Shown: positions 35,705 to 47,955, counted from the stretch's first letter. The stretch: DNA of 64,000 nt from Allodiplogaster sudhausi (GCA_945643635.1 CALZFC010000270.1:427501-491500), one strand, 5' to 3'. Translations and numbers: made by a program. Notes: generated by a model from the sequence alone, not told the origin.

Positions 35705-38392
35705 TTAACGAGTTGTTAGAAAAAGAAGCAAGACGATGAAAGCGCAGGTTGAAGGCAGAAGAGATGAGACAGACTCTGCTTCTTCCGGCTTAGCAGATGT
35801 CGTTTGTAGATTATCACCTCTCGGTCCATTCTGCCAATCGCCAGTTTCGTTGCGGTCTTTTACGAACGGCAGCGTCTTATAGCCATCGCAAGCGGACGGC
35901 GTGAGAGAAGCGTTGCCAACCGCAACGCGTGCCGTCGACGCGTCGCGGTTGCAGAACGGCGTCGCGCAAATGTAGCCAAAGCTTTCCATTAGGGCGAAGT
36001 AGCCGACCTGACGAAATAATGATGAGTTCAACGAAAATTGCCCAAATAGCCACATAACGCTTCGCAAAACGAGTCGACTCTATAGTGCGGAATTGATTTT
36101 TTTCCTATCATTAAAAATAAGTTTGACAACAATATTTTCATCTGTCAATTTTCATTGGAAATAATGGTTGTAAGCTAAAAGCTCGCTTCAATTTTGCTGC
36201 TCATTTGACTGTCGTCTGTGAAGGAGAGGCAGCCACGAAGGTCGTCGTAAAATGCTGACCGCAGAAAGCAGAACATTCCCTCAATGATATCAGTCCTTAT
36301 TGTTGGACAAATTTTTACTCTTTGAAGAGGTAATAAATAGAAAAAAATATCAATCGCTGTCTTCCTTAGCTTTGACTGCGTCTTACTTTGCATGTTTGAT
36401 TGCCGTTGCCGACGAAGCATTCGAGGTCGCCTTTCACGGTTTGGTTCGCTCGAGCGAGAAGCATTTCATTGCACCAACTGTCCTAAGGAAATATCATACA
36501 TTGCTTATCGTTTATTTTCTGCATCTCGTACATACATACATCTCTGCTATTTCTTTCGTATTTCCCCAATATTTTAATTATTATTATTATTATTATTATT
36601 ACCTAGAAGCTAAATCAAACAATTATCTCATTTTTCATTGTACGGTTACCGACATAATCACATACGCAAACAGCGCTGCTCTCTGAGGAGGCGGTGTAAT
36701 GATCGATCATGTTGAAGCAGGTGTTGGAGAAGAAGCTAGAAGAAGTGAAATGAAGAAGTACAAATAACATGAATAAACTCGATGACATACTAGACATATT
36801 TTTGTTGTTGTTACATAATCTAATTGCTGATTTAATGCTTCAAATATAATCGACCTGAAAAAGTGGCGAACATCCGGCGAATGAAGACAGGTGCCATAGA
36901 AACTGCCATAGAGAAAGTGGCTGAGACACGAGTGACAAGATTGATTCTGGAAGTAAAGAAGGATTGATGAAGATAAAAAGATCATATATTTATATATTAT
37001 ATTTTATATATATATACATACATATATATATATAATGTTAATAAATAAGTAAATAAGACAATTATTTCGGACCGCCCGAAATGGGATTCCATTATCGCTC
37101 TTGATGCTACATTTGACAGTCTTCTTCGCCGGCAATGTATATTTAGTGATGTCATCGACGTTACAGAGCGGAGAACTAAAAAAAAACACTTGGAATTGAG
37201 GATTTATTATATAAAAATACTACATCTGAGGCTAAGCCGCATGACAGCATCGGCTCATAAATGTGTTCCAACCAAAATTATTTCTCTCATTTATTCAAAC
37301 TCTATATCATGAACAAAAATCTCGTAGGTGCCAAGCGCGGGAGTTTGAATTTCGCGCCTTTTAGTAGTAAATGGGAAAACAGAAAGAAAAATGAAGAAGA
37401 TTTTTTTTTTATTTTGCTCCTTTTAGTAGTAAAGAAGAAATAGAAAGAAAAAGGAAGCCTGCAGATGTTTCTAAATCAATAAATCGATTCCTACACCTGC
37501 ACACACACGTGAGCTCGCCGTCCGGCTCGCCGTGGCAGCCGTCGCTGAGCACGCGAACGGAAAGGCCGACCAGACACGACTGTCGGGAATGGACCGTATA
37601 ATGAGAAGGAGCCAAAAACTCAAATTTGAATTCCCGCCCTTTCGACTGACATAAGGTCTAGAGTGTGTGTGATCAATGGTTTAAAAAATTTCGTGCTACT
37701 GCACACACAAAAACTTGTTTAAATATATTCAAGCTTGGCCTATTTGGATGTGGTAACGATTCATCTAATCAAATGTTTTGTCAGAATAACTATACTTCTT
37801 TCCTTATTGCTGCAGAAAGTGTGGTTCTCTATCTCAACAGGTGGGCAGATGAGGCCGCTTCAATCCCTGCTGCCCAATTAGAGCGCTCTAATCAAAAAGG
37901 GAATGGATGGTTGAGACGTCATCATACTCAAGGTCATGATTTCAAATAACAAAGTACCTCTTGCGCAAGAAGTTGTTCCTTCGTGCTAGGACAATTCATG
38001 TGATTAGTAAAGCATGCGATACTTTCTTTAAAAAATGTATAAGTAGTAGCATACGATACTTTCATTAAAAATTGATTAGTAGTAACATAAGATACTTTCT
38101 TTAAAAATAGATAAATAATCGTACCGCTTCCATCGCGATGCCATTGTGGAAAATAACGAAGCAAGCGTCACCGCAGCAAGTCGACTCGTTGTATTGGCTG
38201 GTGAAATGTCGATATTTCTACTTTTTAATACATTTTTGATGACCCAAAACGATATAACCAGTAATAAAGTAATAAAGAGTAAAAATTCATTCTCAACTGT
38301 TCTACTGTCGTTTCTCGGCACACCACGGCACTCGATGACGTCATCATTGAGAAGACGAAGAGAAGAAAACGAAGGCGAAGAAGCATAAGCAT
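35705..38392 (-). CDS. Gene D: divergent paralogue of A-C, 9 exons, 339 aa
   Basis: Exons: 38392-38298, 38197-38125, 37579-37497, 37175-37073, 36946-36855, 36735-36654, 36482-36387, 36279-36187, 36007-35705, total 1020 nt, all phases consistent. Exons 1, 3, 7 and 8 have exactly the lengths of their A counterparts (95, 83, 96, 93). A signal peptide (MLMLLRLRFLLFVFSMM) is followed by the same three Cys domains: STCCGDACF, TCVC...SPLCN, CVCDY, WCNE...ECFVGN...CK, MFCFL...RGC and YICATPFCN. The last exon fuses the final two exons of A/B and adds about 50 Asn/Pro/Glu-rich residues before a hydrophobic C-terminus (STCAFIVLLLFLTTR) that fits a GPI signal. The exon 8 donor reads GAA|GCGAGC, a GC donor, inferred from the conserved exon length. 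No clear TTTCAG precedes the ATG. Confidence 0.75.
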
Positions 38393-40259
38393 TGACTTGA
38401 CACTTTAGTTAATTTAATATTTATCGCCATCAAAAATAGATTAATGTGACGTCACTTGGAAAGGCAATTTCAATCAGTGTTATTTTTGCATGAACATGAC
38501 AAGCCTCTTCATTATTACAAAGTAGCAAAGAAAATTTTTAGGAAGCTAAGAAAATAGTTAAACAGGACAACAAGAATGGCTAAATGCTCGAATGTCTCTT
38601 CATATTTTCCATCCGATCGACGAAATGAACTACTTCGTACTTAATGCATAATGCTTGCCCCTTACACGGATAACTTTCAGCTGCTTAATTTATCTGAAGA
38701 AGCAGTGTGTCTTTTGCTGTCCATTCTAATGTAGGTTTTAGCAAACAAGTAGAGTAAAACTTTGCTTCCATCAAACATCAAACATCACACATCCAGTTAT
38801 GTCCCATAAATCAGTGTTTTTCTGAGATAATTTGAGCATGTGTTTAGCTAACAATCAACGCCAATTTACATGGCATTAACGTGTTTCCAAGGCGAGATAT
38901 TATTTTATTGGTCATACCACTTTCCACGCCAGAAAGAAGCGGAAAAGGCTGCAGTGGCAGATGACAAGCTGAAATAATTCCTCTTCCGAAATAGTGATGA
39001 AATTCCACTAATATCTGTATACATTTATGGATAAATCTTATTTAATCAATTGGATTTTCAAGGATTGGAAAGAGAAATTGCGGGAAGAGATGACGCATAG
39101 TGGGAGGAAGTGAGATGTTTGAAGGAATGACTTATATGAAGGGGGGGGGGGGAGTATGTAGCAAGATTGGAAAAATGCATGTAAAATGCATATGAATGTG
39201 GTCGTTGAGATGGCAAATCCAGTGATGAAAAATAGATAGAGAGAGGGAAGTAGAGAGAGAGAGAAGAGAAATAGTGCAGAGAAAGAGTAAGAGTAGAGAA
39301 AGAAAGAGAGATAGAGAAATAGTGTAGAGATAGGGAGAGAGAGTGAGAGATAGAGAGAGAGAAATGAAAGAGAGTGGAGAAATAGAAAAAGAGAGAGTAG
39401 AGAAAGAGAGTAGAGAAATAGTGTAGAGAAAGAGAGAAAGAAATATAGATTGAGATATAGTGTAGAGAAAGAGAGAAAGAAATTGTGTAGAGAAAGAGAT
39501 AAAGAAATAGAGAAAGAAGGAAGGGATCGTGGGAAAAGTGCCTTCCCTATACGCAATGATAAACTTGGAAGCCAGAAACAAATTCCGCCACATAATTCGC
39601 TACTTTTCATCGGATTTATGCATTACAACCAATAGGGAAACAATATTTCACATTTCTTTGTTATTTCTTTTTGACACTTGTGATTTATTTTTATTATTCC
39701 GCAGTCGCGTTCGACGGTGCAAGAAACATTCATTCTACGACGACACGGTTCCTCGGTGTTCTTGCGTTCGAAGCCTCGTGATATTGCGTATGGTGCATAT
39801 TAACGAGTTTTTACCTTTAATGTTGCTTCCCAGTGCAGAATAACTTCCTCTATCTTGCTGTCTTCTCAATAATGACATTTTGCAGACGGACAAGGAATCT
39901 TTTCCAAAACATTTTTATTTTCCTGGTATAAAAAGGGCAAAAGGAGGGCCAAAGAGTGCAGACTCTCTCCTCGTTCCCACTCACTTCTTTCCCCCTAGCT
40001 CGAGGTCGCTTGGCTTGCCTCGCCATTCTTGTCCTTCTTGTCATCGATGTCCTCGTCCTCTTTCTTTCATGCTTTCAAAACATCTCTTTATTTTGTAGTC
40101 TTTCTTCGTTAATTGTATAAGATGACAAGTTGTTGTAAAGGAACATACAGAAATATTCCGTATTGCAGACATAAACATATACAGTTAAAAAGTAATTTCG
40201 GTAAAATAATATCGGACTATGGCGTAATCTGTTTCGAATCTATATTCAATTAAGTCTAT
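38393..40259. other. Intergenic; GA-rich tract and a TATA-like site
   Basis: Bases 38393-39040 are AT-rich with nothing recognised. 39232-39515 is an impure GA/TA-interrupted tract. TATAAAAAG at 39927-39935 with a pyrimidine-rich stretch downstream resembles a core promoter, but no convincing gene follows on the plus strand. Confidence 0.5.
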
Positions 40260-40538
40260 TTAAAGCAGCACATCCTGCTTGTTGTCCAACTGTTGACGTA
40301 GATCCTCGTCAATGCCATAGCTGAAACTCAATTAATTTAAATTTTTAAGGAGCTGTTCACTGAATAATTAGCCTATGGTTTTTTTTATCGTGGATCTATT
40401 CACATTTGTCTAAAACGTAGTTTCCGAATAACTTTTTCTTTGCATCAAAGCGGCGCACCTTCAGGCACTTGTTGCAGAGCTCGAGGATGCTGAAGTGGAC
40501 GTCGACGGAGAGAGAGCAACAGGCAGGAGTGTGTGCTC
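40260..40538 (-). other. Possible two 3' exons of an unrecognised gene
   Basis: On the minus strand a frame entered at 40538 (acceptor CTGCAAAG) encodes a Cys-containing stretch with ELCNKCLKVRRFDAKK. A splice from a GTTATT donor near 40450 to the TTTCAG acceptor at 40321 continues in frame as YGIDEDLRQQLDNKQ and stops at 40260. Both pieces look coding, but I recognise no family and found no upstream exons. Confidence 0.35.
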
Positions 40539-40782
40539 CTTTGCAGAATGGCCGAAAAGTAAAACGTGTCCACTTTCTAAATTAGATTCAAAAGTGATAC
40601 ACACAAAAAGGAGTGCTTTTTTACTATTTTATTTGTACATAGATACCGAGTATGAAAAAGGATATATGTATAAGTATATAAATCTTAATAAAGTAATAAT
40701 ATCTGTAAATGTGAACTGATCGACACTCAACTTGTGAAAATGCTACCCCGTTTGCAAACACTACCGGCTATCAACGATGAGG

Positions 40783-41590
40783 ATGAGAAAGTGAGGCTAA
40801 CCGAAATGGAGTTGAGATTATTTCCAAAAGCGATAAACGCGCGAGAAGATCCGATCCGGAATCTAATATGGATTCGATGTGGTTGGCATGGCTCGGTCTA
40901 TGCGAGCAGGCGGGGAGGGAGAAGGATGAACACTGAAATGTCTTTGCTGCCCAAGCAGTTGCTTCGTCGCCTGCCTCGTGGCAGGCCTGAATCGCATCAT
41001 CACTTCATTTTGCAGTTCATTTGCATGGCTAATTGTGAGTGAGCGAGAGAGAGAGAAAGAGAGAGATTGAGAGAAGAAGAAGAAGAAAAGGGAGAGAAGG
41101 AAAAGAGAGAGAGTGAGAGAGAAGAAGACGAAGAAGAAGGAAAGAGAGAGGAGAGAAAGATAAGGAGAGAGAGAGACAGAAGCTAGATAGATCCTTATTT
41201 CTCGTTCCCTCCCTCTCTTTCTTCTCGATCTCTCTATTTTCTCGCTCTCTATTTCTTTCTTCTATCCCTCACCTTCTTCTTCTATCTCTCTCTCTCTCCC
41301 TTCTTTTCCTTCGTCTGTCTCTCTCTCTCTCTCCTATTTGTCTCTCTTTCTTCTATCTTTCTCCTTCTTTCTCTCACAATTAGACTCATTGATGAACTGC
41401 AAAATGAAGTGATATGGAGTGAATGGCCTGCCATGGGGCAAGCATCAGCTCGAGCAATAGCAAAGGCATTTCAGTGTTCGTCCTTCGCATCTGCGCGCCT
41501 GCTCGCATAGACTGAGCCGTTCGGATCCCCTTCTCGCTGCATATTCCACGTCAGCAAGGAATCTCATATCCGTTCAGGTTAGCCGCCACT
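40783..41590. repeat. Inverted pair of a dispersed 230-bp repeat around (GA)n/(CT)n
   Basis: A unit at 40783-41040 (GAGGCTAACCGAAATGGAGT ... CATTTGCATGGCTAATTG) runs into a GA tract (41041-41185), then a CT tract (41205-41375), then an inverted copy of the unit (41380-41590). The whole can fold back on itself. Related direct copies occur at 44105-44345 and 46780-47010. The short open frame across the first copy is therefore repeat, not gene. Confidence 0.75.
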
Positions 41591-41694
41591 TTCTCTTCGT
41601 TGATAGATTGCAATTGAAGAAGGCACCTGAAGTTGCAAGACATTTTTAATCCTAAATTTCCAAATAAATTTCGATAATTATTGCTTGCTTTCAG

Positions 41695-42340
41695 GAGTGA
41701 GTTGTCTTATCTCCTTCCTCTTCATCAGCATTATCTAAAAGGTTAGATGAATTCATGTTTAATCTTTTGAACATCTTAACATTTTCTCGTTAATTAATTG
41801 ATTCCATAACCTTTGATAATTAGAAAAAGTTACTTGAAGTTATAAGAAGATTAAAAACAAACAAAGATACTAAATATATTTCGCTATCCATTGTTTGGTT
41901 TCAGGAGTGAGGTGTCTTCTCTTCGTCCTCGTCGTAGCAAGTGACATCGCCATTCTCTCAAAGGTACGCTGAGAGGTTCTGTTCGAATGTTATCTGCTAA
42001 AATAAATGGTTTTTGCTTTAAAAAATATATATATTTCTTTCTTTTTCTCTTTAATCAATGTCAGCTGGAGATTCTTTTCGATGGATTCTAGCGATTGTTC
42101 CAAAAAGATATTTTTTTCCGTAGGTATCTTCCATCAACCAAAATTTTCAGTTTCTCTCATTATTATTTACTCGAAATGAAGCCCAATGTTTAAAATTTGA
42201 AAGATAAGGTACCTGAAGTTATAAGAAGATTAAAAACATTAACATTCTTAATAGATTTCTGTAATCATTGTTTTTTTTCAGGAGTGAAGTGTCTTCTCTT
42301 CATCCGCGTCAAACAGCAAGTGGGCGACATTTTCTAAAAG
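41695..42340. repeat. Three tandem exon-like repeats
   Basis: 41695-41741, 41905-41963 and 42282-42340 share GAGTGA(G/A) at their start, each preceded by a TTTCAG acceptor and followed by a plus-strand donor-like AG|GT. On the minus strand each encodes a short acidic end finishing in the same way (DEEKTPHS, DEEKTLHS and EGDKTTHS, then stop) after a TTTTAG- or TTTGAG-like acceptor. The flanking DNA is also repeated. They look like duplicated terminal exons of a minus-strand gene or its relics; the orientation is not certain. Confidence 0.45.
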
Positions 42341-42379
42341 GTCACGCTTAACAAAATAAAAATAGGGTTCTTTTTAACT

Positions 42380-42562
42380 TTATTTTTTGTCATCGAACAG
42401 TGGATTCCATATCAGGTTCCTGGCAACTGGACCAATGCGCTGCTTGTCCTCCTCTCCCGAGCCAGTTAATCCAGAGATGGAGATGCTCACACATTTACTT
42501 TTATCGTACGCAGTGTATCTTACAATTAGATAGTATTTACTTGTACTCCAAGTATCTTGCAT
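42380..42562 (-). other. Coding-like C-terminal fragment, unrecognised
   Basis: An open minus-strand frame encodes a polar stretch with VSISISGLTGSGEEDK and ends IWNPLFDDKK and stop, echoing the LLFDADEEK end of one of the neighbouring exon-like repeats. It may be the parent copy of those repeats. No family is recognised, and upstream exons toward 43000 are uncertain. Confidence 0.35.
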
Positions 42563-43151
42563 CCCAGATGCCTTCGCTTTTCGCTTTTATGTCTCTTTTT
42601 TGGTGTAAAACTTGACCCAATCTTGTGTTCTTTTTTAACTAATAAACTCATGTAAAAGCTTGATGCTTTCGTTACATGGAACTGAATTAAACATCTCAAG
42701 CGGTGTATGCTCAGGGAGCAGAAAAGAAGCTGGGGAAGTAAATTAAAGCACAAGAGAGGGGAGGAGGGGAGTTGTCGGAAGCCCGCAACAGAAAGAGAGA
42801 GAGAGAGAGAAAGCGATAAAGAAGGAGTGTAAGAGAGAGACTTTGTACTTTACTGCAGAACAAACCATGCTCCACGCAAGCCTCAAAACCTGAACCGAAC
42901 ACGTTCCCTGTGATTTACCCGTCTTCCTGCCTTTGCAATTCCTTGAACGCATACAGTCTACCAAATTGTTCTTTCAAGGATGAAAACGTAACAAGAACAC
43001 ATTTATCAGAAACGCCTTTTAAAAAGATGAATGGGAGCAGGTAAGCCAGATTTGTCAACGACGATTAAGGCGGTACACGTTTAAGATGCGGAAACAGCAG
43101 ACAGATTACGGTAACGAGTATTGACTTGAGTGGGAGCTAATCTAATTTCTA

Positions 43152-43543
43152 GTCCAGTCAGTTTCCATCAGATGCGAGCAGCATGACACTGCCGGAATCA
43201 ACTCCGTCAAGGCCAGCAATGATGAAGCCATTGAGCTCTGGCGAGACGGTTCACGAGTCTTTCTCAGAGACTGGATGGAAAAGATGGTGCCTTTGAATGC
43301 TGTGAAACGAAAGCACCAACTTAAGGGCGGTTGGGAGGCACAAACCTCTGAACTTACCGAAAACACAAGCTAACGCATGGAGGAATGCATCTCCTCGTGT
43401 CACTTGCTCATGGAGAATCCCTGACCACGCAAGAAATCGCAAATGGACTTCTTTTCAACAACATCCACTGCCTCGACTTCTCGGTTACATGCCTGGCATC
43501 TTTCCAACAGATCATCAGGAACGAAACCAAGCAGAACGGCTGA
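43152..43543 (+). other. Two coding-like plus-strand frames, possible gene relic
   Basis: One frame runs to a stop at 43373 and includes SNDEAIELWRDGSRVFLRDW. A second frame opens at ATG 43385 and stops at 43543, including LTTQEIANGLLFNN. Composition looks protein-coding rather than repeat-derived, but the two frames are not joined by a clear intron and no domain is recognised. It could be a decayed gene or transposon fragment. Confidence 0.3.
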
Positions 43544-44104
43544 AGAGATTTAGTATTATCAAAAAGAAACGGCACTCGTGCCCCAGGGGATTTAGTTAAG
43601 GCTTTTTTTTCGTATTCGAAAGTTAAGGTTGGTTTACGGTAAGTCAAAAATCTTCTCCAAATTGACAAAAAATCTTTCTCCATGGCGGTTTTTTGAGACG
43701 AGGAAGGAGAATTTAGGCTCGCCAGCAAAATAACCTTGTATACATATACTACCCACCTTACGAAAATGGGGAAAGTGAACTAAACTATTTACCTCACTTT
43801 AAATAACAACAGTGTCAGATTTCAGAAAACTATATTTCTGTTTGGGTCGTTGTAAAACTATAAAAGAGATTCGTTTTTGAAAGATTAGTTAGATGGTTGA
43901 TGAATCAAAATGGATTAAAATTCCTACTGATGCATTCGTGCGAGCTGTACCGCTGTATCGCTGTATCTTCAAGGATGGCTTTGAAGAACTTTACGAATTG
44001 TTCTCTTGCCCGAGAATCAAGACGACTGAAACAGATCTTAGGCAATTTATTTTTATTAAGTTTAGCTATATTATAGCATCAGCAAAGAAGAATAGAGAGC
44101 GAGG

Positions 44105-44343
44105 CTAACAAAAAGGAGTTGAGATTCAGTTGCTGACGTGGTATATGCACGCAAAGATTCGATCCGAATGGTCTGGAATCGATCTGGATGGCATGGCTCG
44201 GTCTATGCGAGCAGCCGGGAAGAGGTAAGGACGAACACTGAAATGCCTTTGCTATTGCTCAAGCTGTAAAATCGTCGCCTGCTTCATGGCACGCCTTGAA
44301 CCGCCTCATCACTTCATTTGGTGTCTCATTGGCATGGCTATTT

Positions 44344-44416
<73 letters not shown>

Positions 44417-44420
44417 GTTG
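44105..44420 (+). repeat. Dispersed repeat copy followed by (GA)n
   Basis: This is a diverged copy of the 40783 unit (GAGGCTAACAAAAAGGAGTT ... CATTGGCATGGCTATTTG) joined to a GA tract at 44344-44420. From 44560 to 45350 I see only a short segment (44815-44925) resembling 47275-47360, the far flank of the next copy. Confidence 0.7.
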
Positions 44421-45358
44421 AGAAAAAAGATTAAAAAAAAGAGAGAAATAGAAAGAGCCAGAGATCTATAGCATGAGAATTCCCTTGGATTTCTCTGCCT
44501 CTTGTCCGGATTTCTGTCTCCCTTTCTCAACCCTCTCCTTATAGCTATGTATTTCTCTTCGCAGCAAATTCACATAACATGACGTTTGGGAATATTGATA
44601 CTCCTAAGCCTTCCGGGTATGCTCCTTTCGATGAGTGCGTGATTTTCTCATTCTTTTCACAGCTTAATTTCTCGCTTCAATGCATGCCTTTATTTATAAG
44701 GGTTTTCACAGAAATAATAGTGCATAAAAACAGTTAATATGTTGGGGGGTTGGCACCGACGCTGTCATCTCCGGAGGATAATTTCATTTCGATCTTAAAA
44801 CATAGACAGCAGAGCGATTAACATCGGACCCGTACAACGCAGTCCTCTACGAATTCGACATACAAACGTTGGCCGATCATATAACAGCTATGACACCAAT
44901 ATTCGCCATTGCTAAGTTTTTATGGATAAAAAAGATTAATATTACAAATTTTCGTTAATTTCGGCAAGCAATATGTTACATAAAGATGTATTGCTACTAA
45001 ATAGGTTTCGTTATTAATAAGCAGGTAATAAATTAATAATTATTTATTGTTTTGGGTCAAACGTGCATGAAAAGAAAGATCACGCCCTTTCGTCTGTCAG
45101 GAAGAAGAAGTGGGAGGCACACTTCTTTTGACTGTAATAAAGACGTGTGACTTAACCAACTCGAGTAGAATCACTGATTTATTTCAACTGGCTTGAACAA
45201 CACTTCTAAAAAAGAAACGACAACTTGAAATGTTGAATATGACGAAAAGTGAAATGTCAACCGATATTTAACATCTAAAGGAACGAAGAACTGAGAGAGA
45301 ACTATGGAAAGAAGGAAGAGAACGGGAAGAAGGCCTTCTTCTTGAAGAAGTGACTGAA

Positions 45359-45448
45359 TCACCACGAAGGCGCCTGCTTGGGTCGTATTGATCCCTTGAA
45401 GAGCAACACGGTTGCCTCGTGATCAGATTCTTCGGAAGCGGAACCAGC
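45359..45448 (-). other. Possible terminal exon of an unrecognised minus-strand gene
   Basis: After a TTCTCAG acceptor, 30 codons encode AGSASEESDHEATVLLFKG and a basic end, then stop at 45359. Other coding-like minus pieces lie near 45720-45790 and 46225-46325, but I could not join them with confidence. Confidence 0.3.
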
Positions 45449-45466
45449 CTGAGAACCAGGGAATAA

Positions 45467-45511
45467 GTTATGTGCAACCATAATAATATGTTTAATATGG
45501 TTGCACATAAC
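45467..45511. repeat. Perfect 15-bp hairpin
   Basis: GTTATGTGCAACCAT at 45467-45481 is exactly complementary to 45497-45511, with a 15 nt loop. It lies just upstream of the possible terminal exon in its transcript direction. Confidence 0.85.
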
Positions 45512-46779
45512 ATAGTAATCAGCATTGAATTTGTATTGGTGAAAAAGATACCAAAAGGATAATCTTTTTGATGACTTTTCCGAGCACAAAAGTATCACAA
45601 CCTCGAATGGATTCAAATATGATCATGAAGAAAATTCATTCCTTAAAATCAGAAGAAGGCAAAGGGTTCCGATAAGGTTTTTCTTAGATAAACATTAATT
45701 TTATATTTTCAAAAATTTGAACACTAACAGTACTCTGCGAGTCCAATCGAGGCGAGTTTGGCCGCGATGTTCAGCTTTCTAGCTCGGGCCGACTATGACT
45801 TCCTTCCATGCAACCGGCAAGACTGGATGCGATCCTTAAAAAACAGCAATCAAAGAAATCATTCAAGAAATTCGTAAGTATTATTGAAATGAAAGATACT
45901 TATTTAGCTTCAAATAAATATAAGCAAGCTTATATTCCGATTTAATTTCAATAGTAGTCTAATCTACCTCCATATTCAGTATACTGCAATCCGTTGAAAG
46001 TGTCAACATTTTTGATGAGCTTTCAATTCAATTCAATTATTTCATCGCACGGCCCAAGAGTTATAAGAGACACATAAATACAAGTAGTCAAGATTGACTG
46101 TTGAAGGGAATGTTTTATTGAAGACGAATCAACTAACAAGCAATTTGACAGTGTGAACATTATCAATTAATAAAAAAATAATGTGGATATTACAAACATT
46201 TAAAAAAGTGCGCGATCCCAAACCTATGAATCGAGTGGTACAGCAGATTCGCCGCGGTTGCGTGTGCGCGGTCTTCTAGGAATCGATTGTCTTCGATGTC
46301 GATGTGTCGATGACTACCATTATATCAGACGTCTGAAAGTGATTTTGAATATTGGCCGAGTTTATTTAAAAGAAGAATTGCTGTTTTGCGTTCATTTCGT
46401 TTTATTTTGACTGATATAGTTGTGACATCCGCCGCACATGTAATCTTGGCCAAAGTAGCGTTGAGGGGTCGACGAACATGACAAACGCGGAGCGAAAATG
46501 TTAAGACGCTCGAAAATGTTCGACGAACTCCCGTGTATAAGCATATAAATGTTCAACGATCTTTCATTTCTGCGTTCATCTCTTGTTCATCTAACGTTCG
46601 TCCATCTTCGATAAGATTACATGTGCGGCCGATGTTATCGATGGGCACAATTTTGGTTGGAATTATGTTACATTTCTTTTATTTTTCTTTATTTAGATCC
46701 TAACCATAAACATAGATTTCTGTCAAAGTGTACATGTCTCACGAACTTTTGATACTACACGATTGCAATACGAAGTGAA

Positions 46780-47255
46780 ATTGAGGCTAACCGAAACAGA
46801 GTTGAGAACTTTTTTTCCTGACGTGATGTAAGCGCGAGAAGATTCGATCTGGACTATGTAGCTCGGTCTATGCGAGCAGGCGAGCAGGCGAGCAGAGTGA
46901 GGGATGAACACTGAAATGTCTCTGATATCGCTCGAGCTGATGCTGCTTCGCGTGCCTTCCATGAACCGCCTCATCGCTTCATTTTGCAGTTCATTAGTAT
47001 GGCTAATTGCGTCTGAAAGAGAATGAGAAGAGGAGAGTGAGAGAGAGAAAGAGAAGAGAGAGATGAGAGAGAGAAGAGAGAGACAAAAAGAGAGAGAAGA
47101 GAGAGACAGAGCGAGAGAAGAGAGAGGAGAGAGAGACAGCAAGAAAGAGAAGAGAGAGACAGAGCGAGAGAGAGATAGAGAGAGAGTAAAGAGAAAGAGA
47201 AAGAAAGAGAAGAGAGAAAAGAGAGAGACAGAGCGAGAGAGAGAGAGAGAGAGCC
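46780..47255 (+). repeat. Third direct copy of the dispersed repeat plus long GA tract
   Basis: 46780-47010 matches the 40783 and 44105 units. It continues into a 200-base GA-rich tract (47020-47255) and a flank (47260-47390) resembling 44800-44925. Copies share both flanks, so the GA tract is an internal part of the repeat. Confidence 0.7.
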
Positions 47256-47689
47256 CCGCAGAGGCCGATGAACTTCGACTTGTACTATCCCGCAAAAGGA
47301 GTCGTTCAACGAATTCAATTCAACGCGATATTTGGCCGATCATTTGACGGCTTTGACAACAACCATTTCTAAGGCGAATCTAATACCACTCTCATGACTG
47401 ACATAAAGAAGAGGATAGAGTGAAAGCGCAGAATATGGATGATGCGTCCGAAATAATGCAAGCGAGAGGAATTTAGTCGCAGTGCACAATCAAGAGCAGT
47501 TCTTTCTTGATGCGCACCCAACTAAAGAATTTTTCCTATTTAAAATCTTTATTTAAAAAAAATCTGTGTGATTTCCAACAACCAGTAATAGCGGTTACCT
47601 CTAACGAATAACAAACGTTCCGAAATGATTGTGAGTTGATTTAGTGTTTGATCGTGATTGTTTTCTCGCTTTGAAAGTAATTTCTTCAC

Positions 47690-47955
47690 TTATCTCAGTT
47701 GATGGTCAGAGGCTCGAGTGGGAGTAGCTGGTATGGTAATTGTAGAATGCCCAAGCGGACTCGTGCGAACTACAGATGATGACAAGGAATCAGTCTTCAC
47801 TTCAGTAACAATCTGCTCCTAATTGTCAATGTCATCGTTAGACTCTTTGCTTTCGCTGGTTGCAGCTGGGTTGTACTTTGGATTCGTTGCTACGGAACTA
47901 GCGCACGTTTGTAGTCTTTTCTCTCCTTGAAAAGTGTCAGAACCAATCGGGTGAG
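47690..47955 (-). pseudogene. Coding-like exon relic with an in-frame stop
   Basis: After a good acceptor (AATTTCTCGTAG) a minus-strand frame encodes a polar, Ser/Thr-rich stretch, meets TAG at 47819-47821, then stays open and similar in character to TAA at 47690. Either the protein ends at the TAG or this is a nonsense-mutated disordered tail. No family is recognised. From 47960 to 49490 I see no supported gene. Confidence 0.35.

Noticed and set aside
40734..41042. 102-aa open frame beginning MKMLPRL
   Set aside because: It spans a copy of the dispersed repeat; the other copies have stops and indels in this frame.
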